The position numbers and the translations under genes were made by a program. A DNA stretch of 39,294 nucleotides, from contig JABDBW010000017.1 of the NCBI GenBank assembly GCA_013288485.1, forward strand, positions 1-39,294, in the 5' to 3' direction. The notes under the pieces were generated by a model. It did no database searches, had not been told where the DNA came from, and worked only from the letters and a program-made list of their open reading frames with translations. Below, piece by piece: positions 1 through 6,944 of the stretch (its first letter is position 1; every line of letters starts with the position of its first letter). Origin of the DNA: Bacteroidota bacterium (GTDB taxonomy: Bacteria > Bacteroidota > Bacteroidia > Sphingobacteriales > Sphingobacteriaceae).

Positions 1-1
1 G

Positions 2-298
2 CAGGAAATGCGAGCTACCATCCGACAGGCAGCACCTGAAGCGGAAGAGGCCATAAAATATGGCATACCAACCTTCGTATTTAAAGGCAATTTAGTGCAT
101 TTTGGGGCATTCAAAAATCATATCGGATTTTATCCTGCTCCCCGGGAGATCGCGGCATTCAAAGAGGAGCTTTCGGTTTATGACGGCGATAAGAGTACCG
201 TAAGGTTCCCGATAGACAAACCTCTTCCTTTAGCGCTGATCACTAAAATGGTAAAATTCAGGGTGCAGAAAAATTTAGAAAAAGCGATAAAGAAATAA
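2..298 (+). CDS. DUF1801 (YdhG-like) protein, 5' end cut by the window
   Basis: The reading frame is open to the window edge (codons CAG GAA precede the ATG at 8), and the text RATIRQAAPEAEEAIKYGIPTF is the middle of a DUF1801 domain, so the true start lies upstream and the ATG at 8 is internal. The visible 98 residues carry the family's usual sequence: a small beta segment with hydrophobic FKGNLVHFGAFKNHIGFYP, then the FPIDKPLPLALITKMVKFRVQKNL helix that ends the fold. DUF1801 proteins are small, cytoplasmic and of unknown biochemical role; they belong to a structural superfamily with frataxin/YjbR-like folds. The gene stands alone, 70 bp ahead of the MaoC-like gene. Family assignment is firm, function is not. 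Confidence 0.85.
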   Translation, partial: QEMRATIRQAAPEAEEAIKYGIPTFVFKGNLVHFGAFKNHIGFYPAPREIAAFKEELSVYDGDKSTVRFPIDKPLPLALITKMVKFRVQKNLEKAIKK

Positions 299-368
299 AC
301 GGCGTTTTCTTTCAGATTGCTTTTATCACAAGGTTTGTTATTTTTACAGCGCCATTATTGCGAACCTT

Positions 369-830
369 ATGATAGTTATTAGAAATCACAAAGAATTTGA
401 ATCTCATTTGGGCCTGGAGCTTGGCGTATCTGGCTGGCATACTATTACCCAGCAACAAATAAGTCAGTTTGCCGAAGCTACTATCGATCACCAATGGATA
501 CATACCGACCCGGAAAGGGCCAAAACCGAAAGTCCGTTCAATGCCACCATAGCGCATGGTTATTTAACCGTATCGCTACTACCTTATTTCTGGCACCAGA
601 TAGCCGATGTGCAAAACTTGAAGATGCAGATCAATTATAGTATTGACAATATTCGTTTTGCACAAGCTGTTGTGGTTGATAGCCGTGTGCGGCTTAAAGC
701 AAAACTTGTAGCTATTGTAAATTTACGCGGCATAACCAAAGCTACCATTGGTGTGGAGATGGAAATTGAAGGCTATAAAAAACCGGCTTATACGGGTGAG
801 GTGGTATTTTTATATCATTTTGAAGGGTAA
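369..830 (+). CDS. MaoC-like (R)-specific enoyl-CoA hydratase family protein
   Basis: A 153-residue single hot-dog-fold protein. Residues 35-66 read AEATIDHQWIHTDPERA...AHGYLTVSLLPYF, which is the MaoC/hydratase-2 signature; D40 and H45 have the D-x4-H spacing of the catalytic pair in (R)-specific enoyl-CoA hydratases such as PhaJ. The family hydrates trans-2-enoyl-CoA to (R)-3-hydroxyacyl-CoA, so a role in fatty-acid or hydroxyacyl metabolism is likely, but the acyl chain length cannot be read from the sequence. The start is the first ATG, 12 nt before the conserved N-terminal segment. It is monocistronic. Its last 16 bases overlap, tail to tail, the last bases of the toxin gene on the other strand. 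Confidence 0.85.
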   Translation: MIVIRNHKEFESHLGLELGVSGWHTITQQQISQFAEATIDHQWIHTDPERAKTESPFNATIAHGYLTVSLLPYFWHQIADVQNLKMQINYSIDNIRFAQAVVVDSRVRLKAKLVAIVNLRGITKATIGVEMEIEGYKKPAYTGEVVFLYHFEG

Positions 831-1150
831 GGACTATCTGAATTAGGATTTTCAGTTGCATAATGTTTTTTCGTAGGATGCCTGCTCATATGGAATACAG
901 AAGTGATGATGATCATTTTCCTATTTGCAATAAATTTATAGACAAGCAAATACGGAAATGCCTCAATTACCGCTTCATGAAATCCATTTTTTAAAGGATA
1001 ATGTAATGGATTGCTTTCTATTAAAGCAAACTTTGAATTAATCTCATGATCAAACCGTTTACCCAAACCCGGTTGCTTTTTTTCATACCATTCCCGGGCC
1101 TCAATTAATTCCCGGCTGGCTTTAGGAAAGAAGTCAACCGTATAATTCAT
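815..1150 (-). CDS. ParE/RelE-family type II toxin
   Basis: A 111-residue protein with the RelE/ParE toxin pattern: an N-terminal beta strand (YTVDFFPKASREL), two helices ending in EKKQPGLGKRFDHEI, and C-terminal strands FPYLLVYKFIANRKMIIITSVFHMSRHP, where YLLVYK and the terminal HxxRxP segment are typical of ParE-like members. Such toxins act in the cytoplasm either on ribosome-bound mRNA (RelE) or on gyrase (ParE); the sequence does not decide between them, though family resemblance favours ParE. The ATG sits inside the antitoxin stop codon (ATGA overlap), so translation is coupled. The last 18 residues (HYATENPNSDSPYPSK) extend past the usual fold and overlap the end of the maoC-like gene by 16 bp. 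Confidence 0.85.
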   Translation of the reverse strand: MNYTVDFFPKASRELIEAREWYEKKQPGLGKRFDHEINSKFALIESNPLHYPLKNGFHEAVIEAFPYLLVYKFIANRKMIIITSVFHMSRHPTKKHYATENPNSDSPYPSK

Positions 1151-1407
1151 TTTGCCGCGTTTTTTAAACGCTCCTTATCTAACTTTTCTATCTCTGCTTT
1201 AACTTCTTCAAAGGAAACGAGTGAATCAATCCCATCTTCCCATCTTTTCACGCGCTCATTTAATTCTGCTACAAATTCTTTATCCTCCGACCAATCAACC
1301 ACAGGAATTAATTGATCTTCAAGCAAATTATAAATAGCAGTGATTTTCTTATCATCAGCCACCCTGATATAATCGTATAGTCTTTCTCTTATTGCTGCGG
1401 TAGTCAT
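1147..1407 (-). CDS. Antitoxin of the ParE/RelE-type pair
   Basis: An 86-residue, highly charged, mostly helical protein encoded directly upstream of the toxin and overlapping it by 4 nt. The sequence (TTAAIRERLYDYIRVADDKKITAIYNLLEDQL ... VSFEEVKAEIEKL) resembles the short addiction-module antitoxins that pair with ParE-like toxins in Bacteroidota: an N-terminal helix bundle for dimerisation or DNA contact, and a C-terminal EEV-rich helix that wraps the toxin. Autoregulation of the operon is usual in such pairs but no operator is obvious in the AT-rich 117 bp before it. Family placement comes from the pairing plus general resemblance rather than a sharp motif. Confidence 0.75.
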   Translation of the reverse strand: MTTAAIRERLYDYIRVADDKKITAIYNLLEDQLIPVVDWSEDKEFVAELNERVKRWEDGIDSLVSFEEVKAEIEKLDKERLKNAAK

Positions 1408-1504
1408 AATTAAAAATCTTTTAACAAATTTAACTATAAAAAATAATATAAATACTTCAAATGTGTAGTGATTTCTATTTACAATTCACTTACAAACCCT
1501 TTAG

Positions 1505-1512
1505 TATTTTTG
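1505..1512 (+). promoter_or_regulatory. Bacteroidota -7 promoter element (TATTTTTG)
   Basis: TATTTTTG matches the Bacteroidota -7 consensus TAnnTTTG and ends 12 nt before the ATG of the luciferase-like gene. No clear TTTG/TTG -33 box is seen at the usual 19-nt distance, so the call is tentative. Confidence 0.4.
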
Positions 1513-1513
1513 T

Positions 1514-1530
1514 GTTCATAAAGTATGAAC
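1514..1530. promoter_or_regulatory. Inverted repeat across the start codon
   Basis: GTTCATA-AAG-TATGAAC is a perfect 7-bp inverted repeat with a 3-nt centre. It covers the ATG at 1525 and lies directly after the -7 element, so it could be an operator or a start-codon hairpin. No regulator can be named. Confidence 0.35.
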
Positions 1531-2535
1531 ACAAAAAAGATCCGCCTCAGTGTACTCGACCAATCCCCCATAAGGAAAGGCGTTACCGCCGAGCAGGCTG
1601 TACAGGAAACTATCGCGTTAGCAAAATATACCGATCAATTAGGCTATACCCGCTTTTGGGTGTCAGAGCATCATAATACCGGCAGCCTGGCCGGGTCGAC
1701 ACCCGAAGTATTGGTGGCTTACCTGGCATCGCAAACAACACATATTCGTGTTGGCTCGGGTGGGGTAATGATGCCTAACCACAGTACCTTAAAGGTTGCC
1801 GAAAATTTTCGGATGCTGGAAGCATTGGCCCCGGGCCGCATTGACCTGGGTATGGGCCGCGCGCCGGGAACCGACCGGGTAACTGCCTCCGTACTTAATC
1901 CGTCCAACAATTTCAGTGAGCAGGATTTTATGGAACAGTTAGCCGATCTGCAAAATTATTTTCATGATACGGCCGCCCCGGGAACCATTCAGCAAAAAAT
2001 CAGGGCCATACCACAAGTAAAAACCGTACCCGACATGTGGCTGCTAAGTTCAAGCGGGCAAAGCGGTTTGTTTGCCGCGCATTTTGGCATGGGTTTTTCC
2101 TTCGCGCATTTTATTAACCCGGTTGGCGGGCCCCAGGCGGTGCAGTTGTATAAAGATCGTTTTCAGTCCTCGCTTGACCTACAGCAGCCCGAGGCCAACA
2201 TGGCCATATTTGTTTTTTGCTCGGAAGATGAGGAAAAAGTAATGCAGCATAAAGCCATTATGGATTACCGCTTCATCCAGTTTGAAAAGGGTTTGGGCAT
2301 TTCGCCGCTGGGTTATGCAGATGTAAAAAATGCCGAATACACCCTGCCCGAACAGGACCGCATACGCTACAACCGCCAGCGTGTGGTAGCCGGCACACCC
2401 GAAATGGTAAAAACGCGCCTCACTCAGTTAGCGGAAAGTTACAGTGTTGATGAAATTATTGCCGTAACCATTGCCGAAGATTTTGATGACAGGCTGCAAT
2501 CGTATAAACTATTAGCTAGTCTCTTTGAGTTATAG
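1525..2535 (+). CDS. Luciferase-like (LLM class) flavin-dependent oxidoreductase
   Basis: A 336-residue single-domain bacterial-luciferase-fold protein close to the E. coli YhbW / MsnO8 type. Typical segments are LSVLDQSPIRKG at the start, LGYTRFWVSEHHN (residues 39-51), the strand IRVGSGGVMMPNHSTLKVAENFRMLEALAPGRIDLGMGRAPG (75-117), and near the end VVAGTPEMVKTRLTQLAESYSVDEIIAVT. Members bind reduced FMN and oxygenate an organic substrate; the substrate here is unknown. The ATG follows a -7 promoter element with only a short leader, and it lies in a palindrome. The gene is isolated between two toxin-antitoxin loci. Confidence 0.85.
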   Translation: MNTKKIRLSVLDQSPIRKGVTAEQAVQETIALAKYTDQLGYTRFWVSEHHNTGSLAGSTPEVLVAYLASQTTHIRVGSGGVMMPNHSTLKVAENFRMLEALAPGRIDLGMGRAPGTDRVTASVLNPSNNFSEQDFMEQLADLQNYFHDTAAPGTIQQKIRAIPQVKTVPDMWLLSSSGQSGLFAAHFGMGFSFAHFINPVGGPQAVQLYKDRFQSSLDLQQPEANMAIFVFCSEDEEKVMQHKAIMDYRFIQFEKGLGISPLGYADVKNAEYTLPEQDRIRYNRQRVVAGTPEMVKTRLTQLAESYSVDEIIAVTIAEDFDDRLQSYKLLASLFEL

Positions 2536-2588
2536 AAATCACAAAGGTTAAGATTAAATACCTGCATAAAATCCTAATGGTTTAATTG

Positions 2589-2596
2589 TATCTTTG
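2589..2596 (+). promoter_or_regulatory. Bacteroidota -7 element (TATCTTTG) before the second TA locus
   Basis: TATCTTTG fits TAnnTTTG, 51 nt before the antitoxin-like ATG at 2648. No good -33 box is found at the standard distance. Confidence 0.35.
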
Positions 2597-2647
2597 AATA
2601 TTGTCTATTCTGTTAATACTTACTGTTGAATTGATAATTAATAAAAT

Positions 2648-2863
2648 ATGGAAACGGTACTTGTACAAATAAATAACAATAAGGCTTACAAACTTTTAGA
2701 GGGTTTGGAAGATATGCATATTATAAAAGTGTTAAAAAAAAGCGCACAAAAGCAACAAAAGCTTTCTGAAAAATATGCCGGCAAACTGCCTTCTGATATT
2801 GCAGATGAACTTCAGAATTATGTAGCTCAAAGCCGTAACGAATGGAACAACCGCAGTATTTAA
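2648..2863 (+). CDS. Putative antitoxin partner of a broken PIN toxin
   Basis: A 71-residue charged protein (METVLVQINNNKAYKLLEGLEDMHIIKVLKK...QNYVAQSRNEWNNRSI) with a short N-terminal strand-helix followed by a lysine-rich helical tail. It overlaps the start of the PIN-domain frame by 22 nt, the arrangement of a VapBC-like module. Proteins of this shape encoded before PIN toxins are common in Bacteroidota. Since the toxin downstream is frameshifted, this gene may be a surviving antitoxin without a target. I assign the role from position and shape; no named DNA-binding motif is evident. Confidence 0.6.
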   Translation: METVLVQINNNKAYKLLEGLEDMHIIKVLKKSAQKQQKLSEKYAGKLPSDIADELQNYVAQSRNEWNNRSI

Positions 2864-3244
2864 TTGATACCAATGCCATAATCGATTACCTCGGTAAAAA
2901 CCTTCCTCCACATGGCATGGATTTTATGAGTGATATTATTGACAATGTGCCTAATGTGTCAGTAATTACTAAAATTGAAGTACTGGGTTTTAATGCCCTG
3001 ATAAACATTACGAACTTCTGGTAAACTTCATGATGATGCTACAATATTTGATTTAACAAGTGAAATTGTAGATATAAGCATTGATATCCGCAAAAACCAC
3101 AAAACTAAATTACCTGATGCTGTAATTGCAGCTACGGCCATTGCACATAAATTAGTTTTAATTTCACGCAATTCTTCCGACTTTAAAAATATTGGGGATT
3201 TGAAAGTTATTGATCCGCACAGGTTGGAAAAAACAAAGCTATAA
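2842..3244 (+). pseudogene. PIN-domain (VapC-like) toxin, broken by two frameshifts
   Basis: Three frames read in order reconstruct one PIN domain. Frame 1 gives MEQPQYLIDTNAIIDYLG...VSVITKIEVLGFNA. From about 2997 frame 3 continues PDKHYELLVNF. From about 3032 frame 2 gives DDATIFDLTSEIVDISIDIRK...LPDAVIAATAIAHKLVLISRNSSDF to the stop at 3242-3244. Each switch is equivalent to loss of one base, and both lie within roughly 35 bp. The acidic residues of the PIN nuclease (D in LIDTN, E in TKIEVLG, D in LPDAVIAATA, D in SRNSSDF) are all present, so decay is recent or the breaks are sequencing errors. In the intact state this would be an RNase toxin. As written the first frame stops after 60 residues and cannot form the active site. 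Confidence 0.85.
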
Positions 3245-3405
3245 TTAGCAATTAATACTAACTGACCAATAAGTTCTACAGGTTTTAGCCAAACCTATTC
3301 ACCCTGTAGCAACCTTGATTGTAAATTAATAATTACTTCATTAACGGTAAAAACTTAAATTGTATCTTTACCGGAATTATAATACTAAAAAATCCATTCA
3401 ATTAC

Positions 3406-4143
3406 GTGATCATTCTAATTTTTTTCCTGGCACACTGGTTCCTGTCTTTATTTTTTCAAACATTTTTTCTTCACCGGTATGCTTCCCATAAAATGTTTAG
3501 CACCCATAAAATTAACGAGCGCGTTTTCCACATGCTTACGTTTATATGCCAGGGTTCATCGTATTTAAACCCACGGGCGTATGCTATTATGCACCGTGAG
3601 CATCATGCTTACAGCGATACCGAAAAGGATCCGCATTCGCCCTATTTTTTCAGGGACGTTTTCCAGATGATGTGGCGCACTGCGCAAAGTTATAAGCTAT
3701 ATGAAAAGCGTTTAAAAGAACCTGAGGCCCAATTTAAAGGCAATTACCCTGAGTGGCGTTTGCTGGATTATTGGGGATCAACCTTTTTGTCGCGCATCCT
3801 GTTTGGCATTGGGTACGTGGCATTTTACATTGCTTTTGCTACCCATTGGTGGATGTTTTTGTTGTTGCCTGTCCATTTTATGATGGGCCCTATACATGGT
3901 GCTATTGTAAACTGGTGCGGACATAAATATGGTTATGCTAATTTTAACAATGGCGACAAATCAAAAAACTCAACCCCGCTTGATTTTTTAATGCTCGGCG
4001 AATTGTTTCAAAACAATCATCATAAACGCCCCAACAGCGCCAACTTTGCTGCCCGCTGGTTCGAGTTCGACCCGGTTTACCCGGTAATGAAGTTAATGCA
4101 TTGGGTAAGGTTAATTAAGTTGAGGAAGCCTGTGGCAGTGTAA
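3406..4143 (+). CDS. Membrane fatty acid desaturase (acyl-CoA/acyl-lipid type)
   Basis: A 245-residue integral membrane di-iron desaturase. Histidine boxes are visible: H23RYASH28, H63REHH67, and FQNNHHKRPNSANF near residue 208. Box three reads QNNHH where many stearoyl-CoA-type desaturases have H-x-x-HH, a variant seen in bacterial relatives. Hydrophobic segments at about 1-22, 38-55, and 125-165 supply the membrane hairpins. The reaction is O2-dependent insertion of a cis double bond into a fatty acyl chain. Translation is taken from GTG at 3406; no in-frame ATG precedes box one. TATCTTTA, one base off the -7 consensus, occurs about 40 nt upstream. A second, unrelated desaturase lies at 25.4-26.4 kb. 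Confidence 0.88.
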   Translation: MIILIFFLAHWFLSLFFQTFFLHRYASHKMFSTHKINERVFHMLTFICQGSSYLNPRAYAIMHREHHAYSDTEKDPHSPYFFRDVFQMMWRTAQSYKLYEKRLKEPEAQFKGNYPEWRLLDYWGSTFLSRILFGIGYVAFYIAFATHWWMFLLLPVHFMMGPIHGAIVNWCGHKYGYANFNNGDKSKNSTPLDFLMLGELFQNNHHKRPNSANFAARWFEFDPVYPVMKLMHWVRLIKLRKPVAV

Positions 4144-4260
4144 GGTTAAAGGCGAAAGGTAAAGGGTAAAAGGTTGTTTTTGCTCTTTGTCTTTCTAATA
4201 AAATATTAATCAGGTAGGGTAAGCTTCAACCTTTCAGCTTTTACCTTTTACCTTTCACCT
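4142..4260. repeat. Word array, GGTAAAAGG family, inverted arms
   Basis: Left arm 4142-4176 repeats AAGG-TTAAAGG-CGAAAGG-TAAAGGG-TAAAAGG; right arm 4227-4260 carries the complement (ACCTTTTACCTTTCACC). The arms could pair over about 34 nt around a 50-nt loop. The left arm begins in the desaturase stop codon and the right arm ends 7 nt before the next ATG. The same word family recurs in two rRNA spacers. A terminator-like function is possible but there is no simple U-tract. Confidence 0.85.
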
Positions 4261-4267
4261 CTAAAAA

Positions 4268-5530
4268 ATGAAAGTATCTGCATTAGCCGAAAACCTGCAC
4301 GGTTCTGAAATTATCAAAATTGCGGGCGAGATAAACGAACTGAAACGCCAGGGGCAAAATATTGCCAATTTAACTATCGGCGATTACGACTCGAACATAT
4401 ATCCCATTCCTGCCGAATTAAAACAGGGCATTGTTGACGCCTATGCCGATAATCAAACCAACTATCCTCCTGCAGATGGCGTATTGAGCCTGCGCGAAAG
4501 CGTGGCTGTTTTTTTGAAAAACAGGCTGGGGCTTGATTATAAACCAAACCAAATATTAATTTCGGGCGGATCAAGGCCGTTGATATATTCTACTTACCTG
4601 GCGGTTGTTGATGAGGGGGATAAGGTTGTTTTCCCCGCGCCATCATGGAACAATAACCACTACTGCGACCTGCTAAAGGCCGAAGGTATAGTGGTGCAAA
4701 CCACCGCCGAAAATAATTTTATGCCTACGGCGGATGAGTTGCGCCCGCATATAAAAGGTGCGACTTTGCTTGCACTATGTTCGCCATTGAACCCTACCGG
4801 GACCATGTTTCATAAAAAGGACCTGGAAGAAATTTGCGACCTCGTTATCGCCGAAAACAAAACACGGTCATCAGGGCAAAAACCACTATACTTTTTATAC
4901 GACCAAATATATTCGCAATTAATCTTTGGCGATAATCAGCATTTTGACCCGGTTACACTGCGCCCGGAACTTAAAGACTATGTAATATTTGTTGACGGCG
5001 CATCAAAATGTTTCGCATCTACCGGTGTACGGGTGGGCTGGGGCTTTGGGCCTGAAAGTGTTATTAACCATATGAAAGCTATTGTGGGCCACATGGGCGC
5101 GTGGGCGCCAAAGGCGGAGCAGGTGGCTATGGCTAAATATATATTGGAAAATGATAAAGTGAATAGCTATTTGGAGAGTTTAAAATCAAGGATACAAGCC
5201 AGCCTTAACGCATTACACAAAGGTTTCCAGGAACTAAAGACTGAAGGTTTCCATGTTGATTCCATCGCCCCGATGGGCGCCATTTATTTGACTGTAAAAA
5301 TTGATTACACCGGCAAAACCACACCAGGCGGCATCGTATTAAAAAACTCAACAGACATTAACTCTTACCTGATTAAAGAAGCCAAAATAGCTTTTGTGCC
5401 TTTTTCTTCTTTCGGTACCGATGATGATGTGAACTGGTTCCGTGCATCAGTAGGTGCATGTACCCTGCAGGATATTGAGCAAGCCCTACCGAGGATCAAG
5501 GACGCCCTGGCGAAATTAAGTGGGCAGTGA
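4268..5530 (+). CDS. PLP-dependent aminotransferase, class I/II
   Basis: A 420-residue fold-type I aminotransferase of the aspartate aminotransferase superfamily. K247 in DGASKCFASTG is the expected PLP lysine; N175 in SPLNPTG, D212 and Y215 in YDQIYS, and R255 in GVRVGWG are the usual cofactor and phosphate contacts. The N-terminal segment (IGDYDSNIYPIPAELK...NYPPADGVLSLRE) is the substrate-binding entry seen in alpha-aminotransferases. The amino-acid substrate cannot be read from sequence; no pathway neighbours help. It is preceded closely by a word-array hairpin arm, and its stop codon lies within the left part of another word array that separates it from the convergent PLP gene. Confidence 0.88.
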   Translation: MKVSALAENLHGSEIIKIAGEINELKRQGQNIANLTIGDYDSNIYPIPAELKQGIVDAYADNQTNYPPADGVLSLRESVAVFLKNRLGLDYKPNQILISGGSRPLIYSTYLAVVDEGDKVVFPAPSWNNNHYCDLLKAEGIVVQTTAENNFMPTADELRPHIKGATLLALCSPLNPTGTMFHKKDLEEICDLVIAENKTRSSGQKPLYFLYDQIYSQLIFGDNQHFDPVTLRPELKDYVIFVDGASKCFASTGVRVGWGFGPESVINHMKAIVGHMGAWAPKAEQVAMAKYILENDKVNSYLESLKSRIQASLNALHKGFQELKTEGFHVDSIAPMGAIYLTVKIDYTGKTTPGGIVLKNSTDINSYLIKEAKIAFVPFSSFGTDDDVNWFRASVGACTLQDIEQALPRIKDALAKLSGQ

Positions 5531-5580
5531 ACAGTTGGACTACTATTACATACTCACTACTTACCACTCACAAACTCATT
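5519..5580. repeat. Word array, ACTCACTAC/ACCACTCAC family
   Basis: Between two convergent genes the run ACTCACTACTTACCACTCAC (5553-5572) is followed by AAACTCATT, and a diverged inverse (GTGGGCAGTGAACAGT) covers the stop codon of the upstream gene. The same words recur inside waaA (20.46 kb) and in the tRNA spacer (34.68 kb). Confidence 0.65.
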
Positions 5581-6868
5581 TCTTCCCCGCTATCTCCTCA
5601 ATAGCCCTTACTAATTTATCCAGGTCAGGCAAAGTAGTATATACATGCGGCGTTACGCGTACGCAGCTAATGTTTTCATAGACTATACTTACGGTATGTA
5701 TTTTATATTGGTTAAAAAGCGCGCTGTCCAGTTCTCCGGGTGTCATGCCGTCAATGCTTACGCCGCAAATGGCGCATGAATATTCTGGTTTCAGCGAGGT
5801 ATGCAGTTTTACCTTGGGTATATGCTGCACTTTTTCGGCCCAGTAGTTTTTTAAATAACGTATGCGTTCTTCCTTGCGTTTATTGCCTATCCCGTTCTGA
5901 AAGTTAACCGCCTCGCCAATTCCCTGCTCTATAGGAAAACTGCGTGTGCCCAGGTTCTCGAACTTGCGGATGTCGCCGCTGTTTGGTTTATCGTCACTTA
6001 GCAACGGCCATACCTTTTCTATTTTCTCCTTTTTTATCCATAGCATCCCGCTGCCTATGGGGGCCGACAGGAATTTATGCAGGCTGGTGCCAAAATAATC
6101 GCAGTGCAGGTCGGGGATTTTATAATCAAGCAGGGCAAAGGTATGCGCACCATCGCATATTACTTCAATGCCACGCGCATGGGCCATATCGGCTATTTTA
6201 CGTACCGGCATAATTTGTCCCACCCAGTTAATAATATGAGTTACATGTATCAGCTTTGTTTTTGGGGTGATGGCATCAGCATACGCTTTTACAATTTGCT
6301 CATCATTTTCTATCGGGAACTCAAAGCTGAGCTGTTTGTAAATAATACCCTCGCGCAATGCCCGTTGCCGGTAGGCAGCTACCATGTGCGGATAATCCTG
6401 CCGCGTACCTATTACTTCGTCGCCTTTTTGCAGGGGGATGCCCAATATTATGGTGTTCAACGCTTCGGTAGCATTGCGGTTCACGGCAATTTCTTCCGGA
6501 TCGGCACCGGCCAGCAAGGCCAGTTTTTCGCGGAGCGGCTCGCGCCCCTGGTCGAGTATGCGCCACATGTAATAGGACGGCCCCTCGTTGGATAGCTGGT
6601 TATAACGTTCAACCGCCTGCTGCACCACCAGCGGAGAGGGCGAGACCCCGCCATTATTTAAAATAATAAGGTTTGGGTTAACTGTATACGCCTTTTGTAT
6701 AACACTCCAGTAATCCTCGTCCAGCGCGGCTTCTATGGGGTTTAAATGGGCGATGTTTTGTGCTGCCGACCGCCATTCTTCAGCATGTGCCCGGTTAAAC
6801 AGGCTGGCCGATGAAAATGCCCCGGTTAATACGGCGGCTTGTTTAATAAAATGGCGGCGATCAGTCAT
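5576..6868 (-). CDS. Tat-exported class V aminotransferase-like PLP enzyme
   Basis: A 430-residue enzyme with an N-terminal twin-arginine signal: D-RRHFIKQ at residues 3-10, a hydrophobic stretch AAVLTGAFSSASLF and a likely AHA cleavage site near 29. The body is a class V (cysteine desulfurase / isopenicillin-N epimerase-like) fold: NNGGVSPSP (71-79), VNRNATEALN (129-138), D239 in VICDGAHT, and the PLP lysine K265 in GTSLHKFLSAPIGSG. Tat export of a folded PLP enzyme to the periplasm fits the isopenicillin-N epimerase-like subgroup found in many Bacteroidota; its substrate is unknown. It is monocistronic and converges on the other aminotransferase. Large shadow ORFs on the plus strand (6077-6595) are antisense to it. 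Confidence 0.87.
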   Translation of the reverse strand: MTDRRHFIKQAAVLTGAFSSASLFNRAHAEEWRSAAQNIAHLNPIEAALDEDYWSVIQKAYTVNPNLIILNNGGVSPSPLVVQQAVERYNQLSNEGPSYYMWRILDQGREPLREKLALLAGADPEEIAVNRNATEALNTIILGIPLQKGDEVIGTRQDYPHMVAAYRQRALREGIIYKQLSFEFPIENDEQIVKAYADAITPKTKLIHVTHIINWVGQIMPVRKIADMAHARGIEVICDGAHTFALLDYKIPDLHCDYFGTSLHKFLSAPIGSGMLWIKKEKIEKVWPLLSDDKPNSGDIRKFENLGTRSFPIEQGIGEAVNFQNGIGNKRKEERIRYLKNYWAEKVQHIPKVKLHTSLKPEYSCAICGVSIDGMTPGELDSALFNQYKIHTVSIVYENISCVRVTPHVYTTLPDLDKLVRAIEEIAGKK

Positions 6869-6920
6869 TAGTTAAAGTTAGCGTTTTATGGCGAAACTAT
6901 CAGGTGCTTAAAAGCCAATG

Positions 6921-6934
6921 ATCGTAATTACGAT
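6921..6934. repeat. 14-bp palindrome ATCGTAATTACGAT
   Basis: Perfect palindrome in the 76-bp gap between the start of the class V gene and the end of the next minus-strand gene, about 53 bp upstream of the class V start. A longer relative with the same half-site, TCGTAATT-ac-AATTACGA, lies at the dnaA stop codon (8009-8026). Possible protein-binding site; AT-rich chance is not excluded. Confidence 0.4.
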
Positions 6935-6944
6935 ATAGGAATTT

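Noticed and set aside
312-557. 81-aa minus-strand ORF
   Set aside because: Antisense to the MaoC-like gene, which carries the family signature.
4142-4260. Mobile element (MITE) interpretation of the word arrays
   Set aside because: No terminal inverted repeat with defined ends, no target-site duplication, and word identity differs from site to site.
6077-6595. 172-aa plus-strand ORF
   Set aside because: Antisense to the class V PLP gene, which has a full set of motifs.
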